Below are positions 45,999 to 57,082 of a stretch of DNA of 64,000 nt, one piece after another. This stretch comes from Orychophragmus violaceus (lineage: Eukaryota > Streptophyta > Magnoliopsida > Brassicales > Brassicaceae), in the NCBI GenBank assembly GCA_030180135.1, contig CM058239.1:58979246-59043245 (forward strand), written 5' to 3'. The notes under the pieces were generated by a model. It did not search any database, was not told where the DNA came from, and saw nothing but the letters and a program-made list of their open reading frames with translations. Within the stretch, counting starts at the first letter, position 1; every line of letters starts with the position of its first letter. Both the position numbers and the translations under genes were made by a program.

Positions 45999-46491
45999 TA
46001 GGCATGGGCATTCGGGTATTCGGGTTGGTTTCGGGTAGGATCCATTCGGTTTCGGTTTTTTCGGGTTGAGAAAAATTTTACCCAATAGGTACCTATGCAA
46101 TTTCGAGTCGGATATCGGTTCAGGTCCAATCGGTTCCGGGTCGGTTCGGGTCTAAAAATTCAGAACCGAATTTTACCCGAAATTTGTAAGAATATCTGAA
46201 TTAGACCCAAAAATCTGAATTTTGTTTTTCCGAAAACCATAAAAATAACCGAAAACAAAGAAAAAACAGAATAAATTATCCGAAATGTCAAAAATATATC
46301 CAAAAACTGAAAATAAAACTTTGAAATAACTCATAATACCAAAATTATATCTATAATATCCGAAAATAACTAATATATTTAATATTTTTCGGGTCATTCG
46401 GGTACCTGTTCGGGTATCGGTTCGGTTCCAGGTATTACCCGTTACCCACAGGTCCAAAATAAATTACCCATCGGGTAAAGGCCCATGCCTA
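45999..46491. mobile_element. hAT MITE with 8-bp TSD
   Basis: Terminal inverted repeats TAGGCATGGGC (left) and GCCCATGCCTA (right), flanked by the duplication GTTAAAAG at 45991-45998 and 46492-46499. An 8-bp TSD is diagnostic for hAT. Inside are ATTCGGGTA/GGTTCGGTT words; no gene. Confidence 0.95.
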
Positions 46492-46892
46492 GTTAAAAGG
46501 ATTTAGCAAGATTTGATCCTTAGATTAAGTTATAAATTTATACCATTAAGGGGTAATTAATGGCTAAAAACTCAAAATAAAATCATGGGGGCTTGGGCTT
46601 GGATCAATATGGTTTGGACTAAGAAATGAAGTTGTTTTGGACATAATTAAAGCCCAAGAATGAGCATGGGCCACGAAATCTTGCTAGAAAAAAATAGATG
46701 AATTGTTTGTAATGTTAAATACATTGAATCCATGTTGAGGTGGCAACCATCCAAGAGGCTTTTAGAAGTGAGCTACATGTGTAAGGTAAGTGATGAAATG
46801 CAATGTTTTTGACTGGTTTTTTGTGTGAAATCGTGGAGGAAGATGGAGAGGGGAAGTGAGACAAATGGAGGGTGGAGATCACTTCATTTTCA

Positions 46893-46901
46893 CTATAAAA
46901 A
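46893..46901 (+). promoter_or_regulatory. TATA box of the chromovirus LTR
   Basis: CTATAAAAAG, about 150 nt before the GA tract. It is the only strong TATA in the LTR in this orientation, so transcription probably begins near 46925. Confidence 0.7.
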
Positions 46902-46949
46902 GAGGCCTTCCCATCCCTTATTCCACACACCAAAAACTCAAAGGAGTAA

Positions 46950-47044
46950 AGAAGAGAGAAAGAAGAGAGAAAGAAGAGAGGAAGAAGGGAGGAAGAAGGA
47001 GGAGGGAAGAAGAAGAAGAAGAAGAAGAGAAGAAGGAGGAGCCG

Positions 47045-47130
<86 letters not shown>
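46950..47130. repeat. GA-rich tract and (GA)n microsatellite
   Basis: AGAAGAGAG-type purine sequence passes into a pure GA run of about 80 bp (about 47050-47130). Arg/Glu and Ser/Leu dipeptide ORFs here on both strands are shadows. Confidence 0.95.
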
Positions 47131-47132
<2 letters not shown>

Positions 47133-48618
47133 GAGAAATATTTCCTAAGCGGAGATTTTCAACGTTCATCCCATGTACCGACCTGCTATTCCGTTGTAGG
47201 CGGTTTATAGTATGGTCCGTTCCGGAGGTTTGTGTAGTGAGGCTATCAACTACCGGGATCAACCGCGACAAATTATTGATAAGTTGGAGTTAATTGTTTG
47301 GTTAACGTATTATTACGCAAGTTCCGGACACTAAGTTATGATCCGTTAGGATGACTATGACTAGTGTCGGTTTGATATAGTTATTAGGGATATTATTGTT
47401 ATGATTATACTTGGTTTGCTTGATTGTTTGATATTAATGATATGGATATTGTTGTTTATGTTATAATGTACTTTTGATTGATAACCGAGTAATAAAGGAA
47501 TGACTAAAATACAGAACATTATTAAGTAATGAGATAATAATGAAATGTTGATTGGTATATGTATAATTGATTGATGATTTGTTGTGTGATATGATTGTTG
47601 TGATGTGATATGATTAACGGTTTGATTGATGTGTTAGTGACATGGTATTACAGTGGGCATATCGACTTCCCTACCCGATGGATCCTCGGGAGCTTACCGG
47701 TCAGTTCACGTACTCTTGAGTCGTGGTTCTGACAGGTGTTAACCTAATGGATGACGTCGGTAGGTGTGTATTCCAGAGAATACGGAGACGCGTCCTAAGG
47801 CCGGACTACATGGAAACTTCGGCTATCTAGGGGTAGTCCGAGTCGCCGCGTATCGATGGACGGAGAACGGTGTCTTACTTGTAGTATTCTGTGTTTACGA
47901 GTAAGAGTCGAGGGAAATACTACCGTGGGCTATATGGTGACGGGATAAGTATTCCAAGGGAATGACGATATTGCTGGGGCCATAGTATGCATATAGTTTA
48001 ATTGTTATAAGTGCTTTGGCTATTTATTATTGCTTGTGTAACTTTCCGTCATTTCTTGTGTTTGGGGTTTAGTTGGGTAGACGGAAAGTAACTTTGTTAG
48101 TTGGGAATCTCAACTCACTTGGTTGATAATAGATCGCTCACCCCCCCCTCCTTTACATCTTTTTCAGGTAACCCGTAGGAGTAGTAGATCGCAGGACGTT
48201 AGGCCAGCCGGTATAGTGTCGACGTCTCTTTCGCAACGAAAGTTTCAAAGTAATGTTTGTATTAATATTTAAATAAATGTTGTCCATAGACCTATTTTAT
48301 TTCCGCACTTTTCGTAATATTAAAATAAATGATATTTTATATTCGTAAAGCATGTTGTTTATATTAGATTAGTCCGGTCTAATATAACTACCAAATTTTA
48401 TTATGGTTGCAAAGCCTTCATAAAATTTTTGGAAACGTGTAATTGAATAATTCGGTTCAGTTTGATGATGAAAGTTGTTAAGCCGAGCCGATTTAATCAA
48501 ACACGGTAAAAATGTGACAGCTCTAGTCCCGACTAAGGAAATCAGGTGATCATGTTCTTGTTTGATTGTTGGTCATCGGTTGACTAAGGTCAAAGCGGAA
48601 CATGGGCGTTACAAAAGG

Positions 48619-48634
48619 TGATATCAGAGCATGG
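48619..48634 (+). promoter_or_regulatory. Primer binding site of the chromovirus
   Basis: TGATATCAGAGCATGG, one base from the initiator-tRNA complement TGGTATCAGAGC, six bases after the LTR. Confidence 0.85.
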
Positions 48635-48682
48635 TTCCGATCGTGCTCATACAACATGTGTTTTCAGATTTTCGAGTAAAAA

Positions 48683-50037
48683 ATGGGTCGCGAAAGAGAC
48701 ATTAAGAAACCGGTTACGTCCTGTTTAGTTAGGACTTAGTCACTTACCCGTTAATGATGCATATGGAGGACGGGGCAATCAGCAGTGGCGGGCATGGTAT
48801 GGGGTTGGACCGGGTTTCGGAACGCATAGGACTGGGTTATGAGGAACCAGCCAAAAAGGCTAAGGAAGGACATGCAGATCAAGCTCCGGCGGCTGCAGAG
48901 AAATACATCAAAGATAGTGGATCTAGCAACCAGGGCTATCAGCATAATCGTCCTGAAGAGATGCCAAGGAATGATCGGAATACGGTCGGAGGCCAAGATA
49001 TAAACCCGGAGGCAGAACACACCTTGAAACTGCTTCACGAAGAAATGAGGCGAGCATGCAATCACCACAGACAACACCCGACGTGACGATTTTCCCACCG
49101 TTCCTATCCTTGATCTCTTTGATGAAGAAGATGGGAACTACGCACTTCTCCGGTGGAACTGACCCATTATGATGGAGAAGAACTTCAAAGCTACAAGATG
49201 CCCGGAGTACTACAAGCTAAGGATTGGAGCTTACTACTTAAATCAAGATGCAGCAGATTGGTGGGAAAGTCGGGAAGCTCAAGTAGGACACATGGTAAAG
49301 ACCTGGTCAGCGTTCAAGGAGGAGTTTGAGCGCAAATACTTTACCCCGGAGTCAATGCGTCGTCTACAACGAGAGTTTTCTAATCTCGAACAAGGGAGTA
49401 AATCAGTTCGAGAGTATGAATCGGAGTTCATGCGGTTGAAGCGGTATGTGGGAAACAATAACGGAGATGAAGAGGCGATGATCACCAACTTTTTGTTTGG
49501 TCTACGACCCGAGTTGGAGAGCAGACTTGCTGTAGGAAACTTCGCGAGCCTCACGGACTTGGTGGAGAAAGCCGTAAGTGAGGAAATAGAGTTAGCAACA
49601 AAATGAGCAGCGCGGGGAAACTTCAACTCAAACCAAGGCGAAAGATCATCAAACCATCAAGGCATATACTCTGGACAAAACCGTTGTTTCAAAGACAAAG
49701 GTAAACGACCCCAAAGATCATCTGACTTATTCAAGGGAGCGTCAGTATGCTACAACTACGGCCAGCTCGGTCACATCTCCAAATATTGTCCAAGGAATGC
49801 AGCACAACACGCATCGCCCGGTCTTACCTGTTTCCGATGTGGCCAGAAGGGCCATTATGCTCGAGAATGTTCAAACCCGATCCCAGCCACCCCACTCGCC
49901 ATTCAGACACCGCCAGCTCGCCCCACGATTGAGCCCGCCTGCAAGCATCAAGCCTTAGATGGTAGGGTTTATGCCTTGGAAGTAGATAATAATGAGGCCC
50001 AAGAGCCCGTTCAGGGTCCTATAACAGGTACGCATGT
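48683..50037 (+). pseudogene. Chromovirus gag (broken)
   Basis: Starts at MGRERDIKKPVTSC but soon hits stops. The capsid part is open at 49169-49606 (QDAADWWESREAQVGHMVKT, FKEEFERKYFTPESMRRLQR, Retrotrans_gag type). Two knuckles follow: CYNYGQLGHISKYC, where the second Cys has become Tyr, and CFRCGQKGHYAREC, intact. The frame continues to VQGPITG at 50037, where an intron-like insert starts. Confidence 0.9.
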
Positions 50038-50150
50038 GCCTGAATCCTAATCCTTGTGTGTTTGTAATATCTACTAAGTTGTTGAAAAATATTTTTTTAA
50101 AATAAATAAGTAAAGTATTCTATTTTAAGTTTAAATATTAATGTGGCAGG
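50038..50150 (+). other. Intron-like insert between gag and protease
   Basis: 113 bp, very AT-rich, with stops, not a multiple of three, bounded by ACAG|GTACGC and GTGGCAG|GAAC. Its removal joins PIT(G) to TLHVAGRPTHVFFDS in the same frame, the position where relatives read straight through. Confidence 0.6.
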
Positions 50151-51506
50151 AACCTTACATGTCGCAGGTCGTCCCACACATGTATTCTTCGATTCAAGAG
50201 CCACCCATAGTTTTGTAAGTCCAGAAGTAGTCGATGTAATCGTAGGGAGTTACAAAATAGAAAAAGTTAATGTCGCTGTGTTGACCCTCGGAAAGCAAAC
50301 CCTCCAAGTAGATAAGTATATTCGGAACATACCGGTAGTAATCGAGGCGAAGAAGTTCTTGGCGAATCTGCTAGTCACTCCTTTGACGCGGTTTGACGTG
50401 GTACGAAGTTATTCTCGGAATGGACTGGAGGTCTGGTTATCAGGCCCAGTTAGATTGCGGTCGAGGACGAATTACATTTCGTGGAAACGGAATGGAGGAG
50501 TTAGTCTACTACGGGATTAACCCTAGTAAATCAGTATCTATAATGGCGGCCCTTTGAGTTCAAGACTTGATCAAGAATGGAGAGGCGTTTGTTGTGACCA
50601 TCACTTCCGGCGAAGGAATCGTCAACGGAGAAGTCAAGATCGAGGACATTGCGGTGGTTTAGGAGTTTGAGGATGTATCTGCGGCATTATAGGAATTACC
50701 TCCACCTCGGAGTAATCCTTTCACCATTAATTTGTTACTAGAAGCAAAGCCTATCGCAAAGGCTCCTTACCGAATGGCACCAGCGGAGTTGGAGGAACTC
50801 AAGAAAAACCTTGAAGGTTGGATTGGGAAAGGCTTTATTCGACCATGCTCATCACCGTGGGGAGCTCCAGTGTTATTCGTAAGAAAGAAAGACGGGAGTA
50901 TGAGGTTGTGCATCGACTATCGCGACATCAACAACATCACCATCAAGGATAAATATACATTGCCTCGAGTAGATGAACTTTTGGATCAGCTTAAGGGTGC
51001 AAGCTGGTTTTCAAAAATAGATTTGGCATCTGGATATCACCAAATTCCTATCGCTGAAGAGGATATCATGAAGATGGCGTTTCGAACCAGATATGGGCAG
51101 TTTGAGTTCGTGGTAACGCCTTTTGAGCTTAACAACCGGTTAATGAAAGAAGTTTTCCATGACTATCTCGATAAATTTGTTATCATATTTATTGATGATA
51201 TTCTGGTTGACTCAAAGACCGAGGAAGAGCACATAAAGCATTTGGCGTTAGTTCTCGAGAGAATTCTGAAGCTGAAAATGTTTGCTAAGTTTAGCAAATG
51301 TTCATTTTGGCAGAGGAAAATTGGATTTCTGGGTCATCGCATCTCTGAGAAAGGAGCGTGATGAGCTGATCCAGAAAAAGTTAAAGCAATCCAGGAATGG
51401 CCTTGGACTACCTCTGTGACGGAAGTTCGAAGTTTTCTTGGCTTAGCGGGTATTATCGAAAGCTTGTTCGTGGATTTTTATCAATCGCAAAGTCTTTGAC
51501 TAAGCT
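50151..51506 (+). pseudogene. Chromovirus protease and reverse transcriptase (broken)
   Basis: Protease: HVFFDSRATHSFVSPE, with Gly of the DSG/DTG triad changed to Arg. A frameshift follows near 50410. RT (50732-51361 open): KAPYRMAPAELEELKKNL, WGAPVLFVRKKDGSMRLCID, YRDINNITIKDKYTLPRVDE, FSKIDLASGYHQI and active-site FIDDILV. Several residues between VTPFEL and RLMKEVF, usually GLTNAPAAF, are lost. After a TGA at 51361 the connection domain continues (DPEKVKAIQEWPWT, then EVRSFLGLAG) to the insertion of element C. Confidence 0.92.
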
Positions 51507-51508
51507 AA

Positions 51509-52710
51509 TGATAGGTTCTAAGTTTTACCCTATTCTAAACTGCAAGTGAACAGCAATGTCAAAGTAGTATATAGGGCTATCGAATCCACAGGGACACTTG
51601 GTCTCAATAGAAACAGAAACGTAGAGATTAATACTAGAAATAAGCAGATGGTGAAGTAAATAAATTGCGAAGCAAGAAAGTAAACAGTAGCAGAGATTAA
51701 CGGTTGTGAAGCAATAAACTAAAAGCGTCAAGCCTAGGGTATTCTCAGGAAATCAGACAAGCAGACAGTTCATTCAGCAAGGATCTAATTAAGCACAGTT
51801 CTAGAACTAAAAACACAGATATAGAATTAACCAAATTCCTTTGCGATAATTCTCTAAGTCTAAGTGCAGCAAACCAAACTTTCGTTTGCGAGAACTAACA
51901 GATTAAACTAGCATTAATCCCAAGTTTGATATGTTCACAATTATCCTAAACCAAACTTCCGTTTGCGCAAAGTTTAATTGCCCAATTTAATTAGTTCAGA
52001 TTCCTAAACCCCACTTCCGTGACGTATTTAGCAACCTAAGATCTAGATTCTAATTGATCAGGTTAGAACTAGCTTTAAGCACAATTAAATTGAAGAACAG
52101 ATATAGTTTGAATCCTTAACTGAAATTGAACAAGTCTAGCAAGTCATGAAATCCTATGTGAGAAACCCTATACTCAACTATGGATCTACTCAGACATGAT
52201 TAATGAAAACATAATCAAAGAAATAATAGATTGCATATAAGAAATTAAATAGATAAAGGGGTTCGAAATCTTCTCCAAAATAAGTGAATACAGGAAATAG
52301 ATCAACCCCAAAAGCTCTAGAAATCTCTTAGCTATTAGTATCAAAGCGTAGGTAAAATAAACACCAAAAACTAGTATATATAGGTATAATCTCGGATGGG
52401 GCTTCTGTGTAAATACTGGAACTATCTTGGGCTTCTTTGCAAATCTTCATATCTTCATTAAACCGACGTGTACGGCCCATCTCGCTAGTGTGTCGACCGA
52501 TGCACAAGGTGTGTCGGTCGATGCATGATCAATAAATCGGACAGTGACTTAAGCTCTCGGCCAAAACGTCCCAAAAGTCCCAAAATGCTCCAAATATCTC
52601 CAATTAGCTCCAAACTTGATTAAACCTGTAAAAGACTCTAAACGAATACAAAAGACACTAAAAACACAACTATATCATGGTCTAAACTGGGTAAAAACCA
52701 TGATATATCA
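51509..52710 (-). repeat. 3' LTR of element C
   Basis: On plus it begins TGATAGGTTCTAAG and ends ACCATGATATATCA. The minus-strand purine tract AGTGTGGGGGAGT follows at 52711-52723. ORFs in this LTR (51525-51731) recur identically at 55502-55708 because of the LTR pair. Confidence 0.92.
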
Positions 52711-52723
52711 ACTCCCCCACACT

Positions 52724-54100
52724 TAGCATTTGCTTGCCCTCAAGCAAAACATAGAACTAAAACATGGTGAAGAGGTTTGAAAACTCTTCAGAAACTCATT
52801 TCATCCTAGAAGCTACAATACTCAGATTCCCCTTAGTAAACCACTGCAAGAATCAATCACAGGATATCAAGACCACAATGTACTTCCCCCACACTTAGCA
52901 ACTGTCCTAGGTAAACTCCACAATCACATTCAAGCATTCAAATTCTCCCTACTGACTTCTGCAAGTATTTAAGTGCGGTCTCACCTAAGGATTATCGATC
53001 AAAGGGCACATGGATTCTTACCTTACCAGCTCTAGACCACCATACTATCTTTCTCTAGTCCCTTTCTTCTCTTTCTCTTCTTTAACAACTGATTTTTCCC
53101 ACATTGGGTATCATTTTATTTTTTTTATCAGTGTTCTTCCCGTTATGGGGTGTACTTTGGACACATTCCATAGATCACATGAGAGAAAATAGTGTTTGCT
53201 ACCATTCTCATGACCACTTCGGAGTTACTAACTCATCCTCAGTTTATTATATTTTTTTTTACTTTACAGAAGGGGAGAAGGGAACTAAATAGGACAGGTT
53301 TACAGACTGTGTCAGAACTAACAAGGGAATCCGACACAAAGTATACCAAGCCCTTAGGTGAGAAATCTAAGTCAGTATTCAATTGAAGTCAGTAAAAGGA
53401 TCCTCTGATACCTGAAGTGATGTGGGTGTTCCCAGTAGGTTGATCTGTGATGGGGTTTTCTAATAGTCATAGATAGATCCAGCGACTTCATCCCAATGGT
53501 TACTTAAGTTCCTGCAAGTCTTGTAAATCTTCTCAGAAAATCATAGTTTCTTACTTAAACAATTTTGACTCAATAAAACAAAATTTTTTGAAAAACGGAC
53601 TGACTCTTAAGAAAACAGAAAACAAAAGTCAGTAGCACCTCCCCCACACTTAAGACACACTGTCCCCAGTAGTGTCCAGCGAAGGATCGGTAAAAAGAAA
53701 ATAAAAATTGAAAAGGTGAAATTATGTCTGTCGGGTTACCTCTGTCGCTAAGCATCGATCGTTGCACTAAGTGCATCGACCGTTACATGGCGATTTTCGT
53801 GTATAGTCGATCGTTGCTCAAGAGCGCAACGATCGCTGCAATGCGATTCCTTTCGTGTTGTGACGATCGACACAGAAGTGCGTCGATCGTTGCACTGCGA
53901 TTTAACCGAGACCTGCAAACATAAACTCACCAGAAACAAAAACAAACGTAAAATCCTAACAAAAACACCAAAAATTAAGTAGAAAAACACCAGTACCTAA
54001 TGGTGGGTTGCCTCCCACCCAGCGCTTGTTTAAGGTCAATAGCTTGACCTATCAGAAAGAGATCGAACTCATGGAGGTTTCAACAGAGACTTTGAGTGTC
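52724..54100. other. Non-coding 3' part of element C
   Basis: No gene. Around 54002-54031 is GGTTGCCTCCCACCCAGCGC, a word string I associate with the stretch downstream of gag-pol in Athila-type elements. 52855-52925 and 53635-53660 repeat CCCCCACACTTAG words. TCGATCG-word pairs lie at 53755-53903. Confidence 0.5.
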
Positions 54101-54101
54101 T

Positions 54102-55264
54102 CTATGAATGTCTCCTCATCCAAGGTGGCGTATAAGCATTCAGATCATGAGATCTTCCAAGGAACGAATGAGAAGGGTCAGGGTGGGAGTGTAGCTTCAG
54201 CGGGATTCTTTGTTTTCCTGCATTCAAAGTCAATGGATTAGGAGGTTTGAGCTTTGGTGATTTGGACCTTACCTTTGACGTATATCTGATGTCTGGAGCT
54301 TTCTGCTTATGAGCAGTTGCAGGTACTGAAGATGTTAGAGCAGGTTCAAGAGGAACCGCCATCTTCTTCTTTTCACTATCAGATACTGTAGTTCCACCAA
54401 TCTGAACTTCTTCTTTTAGATGACCATCAGTGGAGATCATCTTCTTTGCATGAACTCGCGAAGTTTTTCAACTGGTGGTGTGTTATTCACCTTCTTATCC
54501 ATCACTTTTATGCAGGTAGCCACTTCTAGCTCTTGTTTGGAGGGTTTGGGAACCTTAGGATATGGCACTGGGGGCTTGTAGGCTCGTTCTGGCACTGTTG
54601 CAGGTTTCTGGACATGTATGCGTTCTGTGTCGATCGTTGCATGATGTGTGTCGATCGATGCAAGGCGATTCTGTTTCTCGAAAGAACTCGAAATTGTCGT
54701 CAGAATGGCGTGTCGATCGTCACTGAGGGGGTGTCGATCGGTGCATGTATCAGGCAGACAATATTCATTCAGAAAATCCGAGATTATGCTCTCTTCTTCA
54801 CCTAGCAAGTCAATCTCATCCCTTATGTTCACAGCATTGATGTGCAGCTTCCGTTCAGCTCTCTTAGCTTCATTTTGCCTCTCTATCGCTGCATCCAGCT
54901 CCTCCATATGTGTGCTCAAAGATTCGAACTTCTCATTCAAGTCTTCATACAACGCATCCATCTTTGAGTTGAAGGACATATCAATCTGTTGTTGTCTCTC
55001 AAGATACTGCTCCATCATGATTTCCATTCTGCTCTCATGAGCTGTAGGTGCAGGAGGTACTTGGTAAGAAGAAACACTACAACTACTTGTAAAGGGTTTC
55101 TGAAAAGCAGATCCGTGACTATAGAATCCAGTTCTTTCAACGCAATGGTTAGCTTCTTGTGCATACTTTCCAAGTAGAAGACTATGCAGAGAGTCAACTT
55201 GGTTCTTCAACCCAGCTATCTGTGAACTGTCAATCCCTGAGCTGAAGATATCATTCCGACACAT
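54102..55264 (-). CDS. Athila-like Gag C-terminal region, reshaped (element C)
   Basis: A 275-residue frame (55264-54437, MCRNDIFSSGIDSSQIAG) is followed by an overlapping frame (54440-54102), their stop and start sharing ATGA. Helical segments DALYEDLNEKFESLSTHMEE and QLDAAIE-like sequence match the coiled part after the capsid of Athila Gag. YKPPVPYPKVPKPSKQELEV matches the region just before protease. The N-terminal capsid half seen in element D (63769) is absent. The insert TDRHPLSDDRHAI and SIDTHHATIDTERI is encoded by TCGATCG word pairs. Whether it is translated is unknown; it could equally be relict sequence. Confidence 0.55.
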
Positions 55265-55461
55265 CGTCCTGACGATCTCTTAGTATTCTTGGTGATTCAG
55301 CGAAGTGTGTCGATCGATGCAAGAAGAGCGTCGTTCGATGCAATGCGAAATCAGAGAAAACAGAAAAATAAATCAGCAAAAATATAAAAAAATAAAAACG
55401 AAAAAGAAAACAACAATTCCTAGTAAAACCCTAGGCTCGAAACTATCGAAGACTCAAAGAG

Positions 55462-55479
55462 TCCCCGGCAACGGCGCCA
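55462..55479 (-). promoter_or_regulatory. Primer binding site of element C
   Basis: Minus strand TGGCGCCGTTGCCGGGGA, the standard tRNA-Asp-type site of Athila/Tat elements, identical to the one in element D. Confidence 0.95.
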
Positions 55480-55495
55480 AAAACTTGATAGGTTC

Positions 55496-56163
55496 TAAGT
55501 TTTACCCTATTCTAAACTGCAAGTGAACAGCAATGTCAAAGTAGTATATAGGGCTATCGAATCCACAGGGACACTTGGTCTCAATAGAAACAGAAACGTA
55601 GAGATTAATACTAGAAATAAGCAGATGGTGAAGTAAATAAATTGCGAAGCAAGAAAGTAAACAGTAGCAGAGATTAACGGTTGTGAAGCAATAAACTAAA
55701 AGCGTCAAGCCTAGGGTATTCTCAGGAAATCAGACAAGCAGACAGTTCATTCAGCAAGGATCTAATTAAGCACAGTTCTAGAACTCAAAACATAGATATA
55801 GAATTAACCAAATTCCTTTGCGATAATTCTCTAAGTCTAAGTGCAGCAAACCAAACTTTCGTTTGCGAGAACTAACAGATTAAACTAGCATTAATCCCAA
55901 GTTTGATATGTTCACAATTATCCTAAACCAAACTTCCGTTTGCGCAAAGTTTAATTGCCCAATTTAATTAGTTCAGATTCCTAAACCCCACTTCCGTGAC
56001 GTATTTAGCAACCTAAGATCTAGATTCTAATTGATCAGGTTAGAACTAGCTTTAAGCACAATTAAATTGAAGAACAGATATAGTTTGAATCCTTAACTGA
56101 AATTGAACAAGTCTAGCAAGTCATGAAATCCTATGTGAGAAACCCTAAACTCAACTATGGATC
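55496..56163 (-). repeat. 5' LTR of element C, truncated
   Basis: Same sequence as 51509 onward for 668 bp with few differences (for example CTCAAAACATAG against CTAAAAACACAG), then it stops at TATGGATC and is joined to a truncated Tat LTR. Confidence 0.92.
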
Positions 56164-56428
56164 CGATTTTCTTGTGACTTCTTGTTAGCGATGATACCTC
56201 CTCTATCCGTGATATGTGGATGTCGTTTGAATGGGCGACAACTCAGTCCTTGGTAAAAGTTATCTTCTTTATGTCGAGGTCGTTCTCGACGGGCTCGACC
56301 CACTTTTTTACCAATATATAAATCCTTCTGGGCTTCGGATGAATACTAGCCTATAAGGCCTAGACCATAATTGGGCCTTTCTGTCGTTTAATGGGCCGAA
56401 TTTCTTGATAAGAAATCCAGTACCAGCA
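56164..56428 (-). repeat. 3' LTR of Tat copy 2, truncated
   Basis: Matches the right half of 60910-61424 from CATTTTCTTCTGACTTC-like sequence to AAATCCAGTACCAGCA; about 250 bp at its left are missing. The purine tract GGGCTGGGGGTCTAT follows on minus. Confidence 0.85.
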
Positions 56429-56892
56429 ATAGACCCCCAGCCCATTAGTTCGATGATTCAATGTCAATGGGCGATAGGAAATCTCGGGAAGCCGCGCGCC
56501 ACCCTCAATCTTGCCTGGATCAAATGGTCAGGATTCGAGATCCGCGAGTTTCGTTCAATCTCGGTGCATGAACTCAATCTTAGGAAATAATGATGATTGT
56601 TTTATCATCATCCATTGATCTGGTCGGTGAGTGAACGGCTGAGATTTGATATCTCAAGTAATTTTGTCGATCTCGATCCGCGGGAAAATAACTCGATACT
56701 CCATCATTGATTTGTGATTATTGATTTCGAATCAACGACACATATGAGAGAATACGATGGGTCCCTAGATTCTCGAACTCGACGGGATTGCGATTTGATT
56801 CGCAATTATCATCCTAAATTTAAATTGGACGGTAAAGATTTTGGGAGATGAAAGATCCTGTCGATCTTGAGGGAAAACGGCATTAATTTTTC

Positions 56893-56904
56893 TTTAAAAG
56901 GGGA
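56893..56904 (+). promoter_or_regulatory. Putative antisense promoter of Tat copy 2
   Basis: TTTAAAAGGGGA, 190 nt before the ATG at 57083, with the following TTTCCCACTACGGG resembling copy 1 (TTTCCTACTACCGG). The spacing equals that of copy 1 within one base. Confidence 0.5.
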
Positions 56905-57082
56905 GGTTTTCCTTCATGTTTCCCACTACGGGATACCACTACTTATTTGCAGGTAACACTTCGTCTCCTTCATTTACGGTTTTACTCCTTTCGCTCTGTT
57001 CTTAGTTTTTGAAACCTTGAAGCGTTCTCTCTCTAGAAAAACTCTCCTTGTCTATTCTCTTTCGGTTCCGATATCAAACGGT

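Larger units (their letters stand above)
45741..48613 (+). repeat. 5' LTR of the chromovirus
   Basis: Starts TGTAATATCCCGATC and ends CATGGGCGTTACA (inverted TGTAA/TTACA ends). It contains a hAT MITE (45999-46491), a TATA box (46893-46901) and a long GA repeat. Length without the MITE is about 2372 bp. No second LTR is in the window. Confidence 0.85.
45741..51508 (+). mobile_element. Ty3/gypsy chromovirus (Tekay/Del-like), 5' part
   Basis: A long 5' LTR, tRNA-iMet primer site, gag with two zinc knuckles, protease and reverse transcriptase in order on the plus strand. The element is cut at 51508 by Athila-like element C; its RNase H, integrase, chromodomain and 3' LTR do not reappear. The LTR of about 2.4 kb (after removing a MITE) and the RT wording (APYRMAPAELEELK) fit the Tekay/Del lineage. 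Confidence 0.85.
51509..56163 (-). mobile_element. Athila-like non-autonomous element C
   Basis: Left (3') LTR 51509-52710, internal region 52711-55495, right (5') LTR truncated at 56163. The tRNA-Asp-type primer site and the purine tract put it on the minus strand. Only a gag-like region is present; there is no protease, RT or integrase. The two LTRs differ at about three positions in their shared 670 bp, so insertion was recent. The 5-bp TSD cannot be checked because the right end is lost. Confidence 0.88.

Noticed and set aside
46825..47293. Arg-Glu and Ser-Leu dipeptide-repeat ORFs up to 145 codons
   Set aside because: Shadows of the GA microsatellite in an LTR.
51525..51731. 68-codon ORF repeated at 55502-55708
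   Set aside because: Both are in the LTRs of element C.
53724..53924. Plus ORF with repeated Ile-Asp-Arg-Cys residues
   Set aside because: The coding look comes from the TCGATCG word pairs read on the strand opposite to the element; reported as a motif finding instead.
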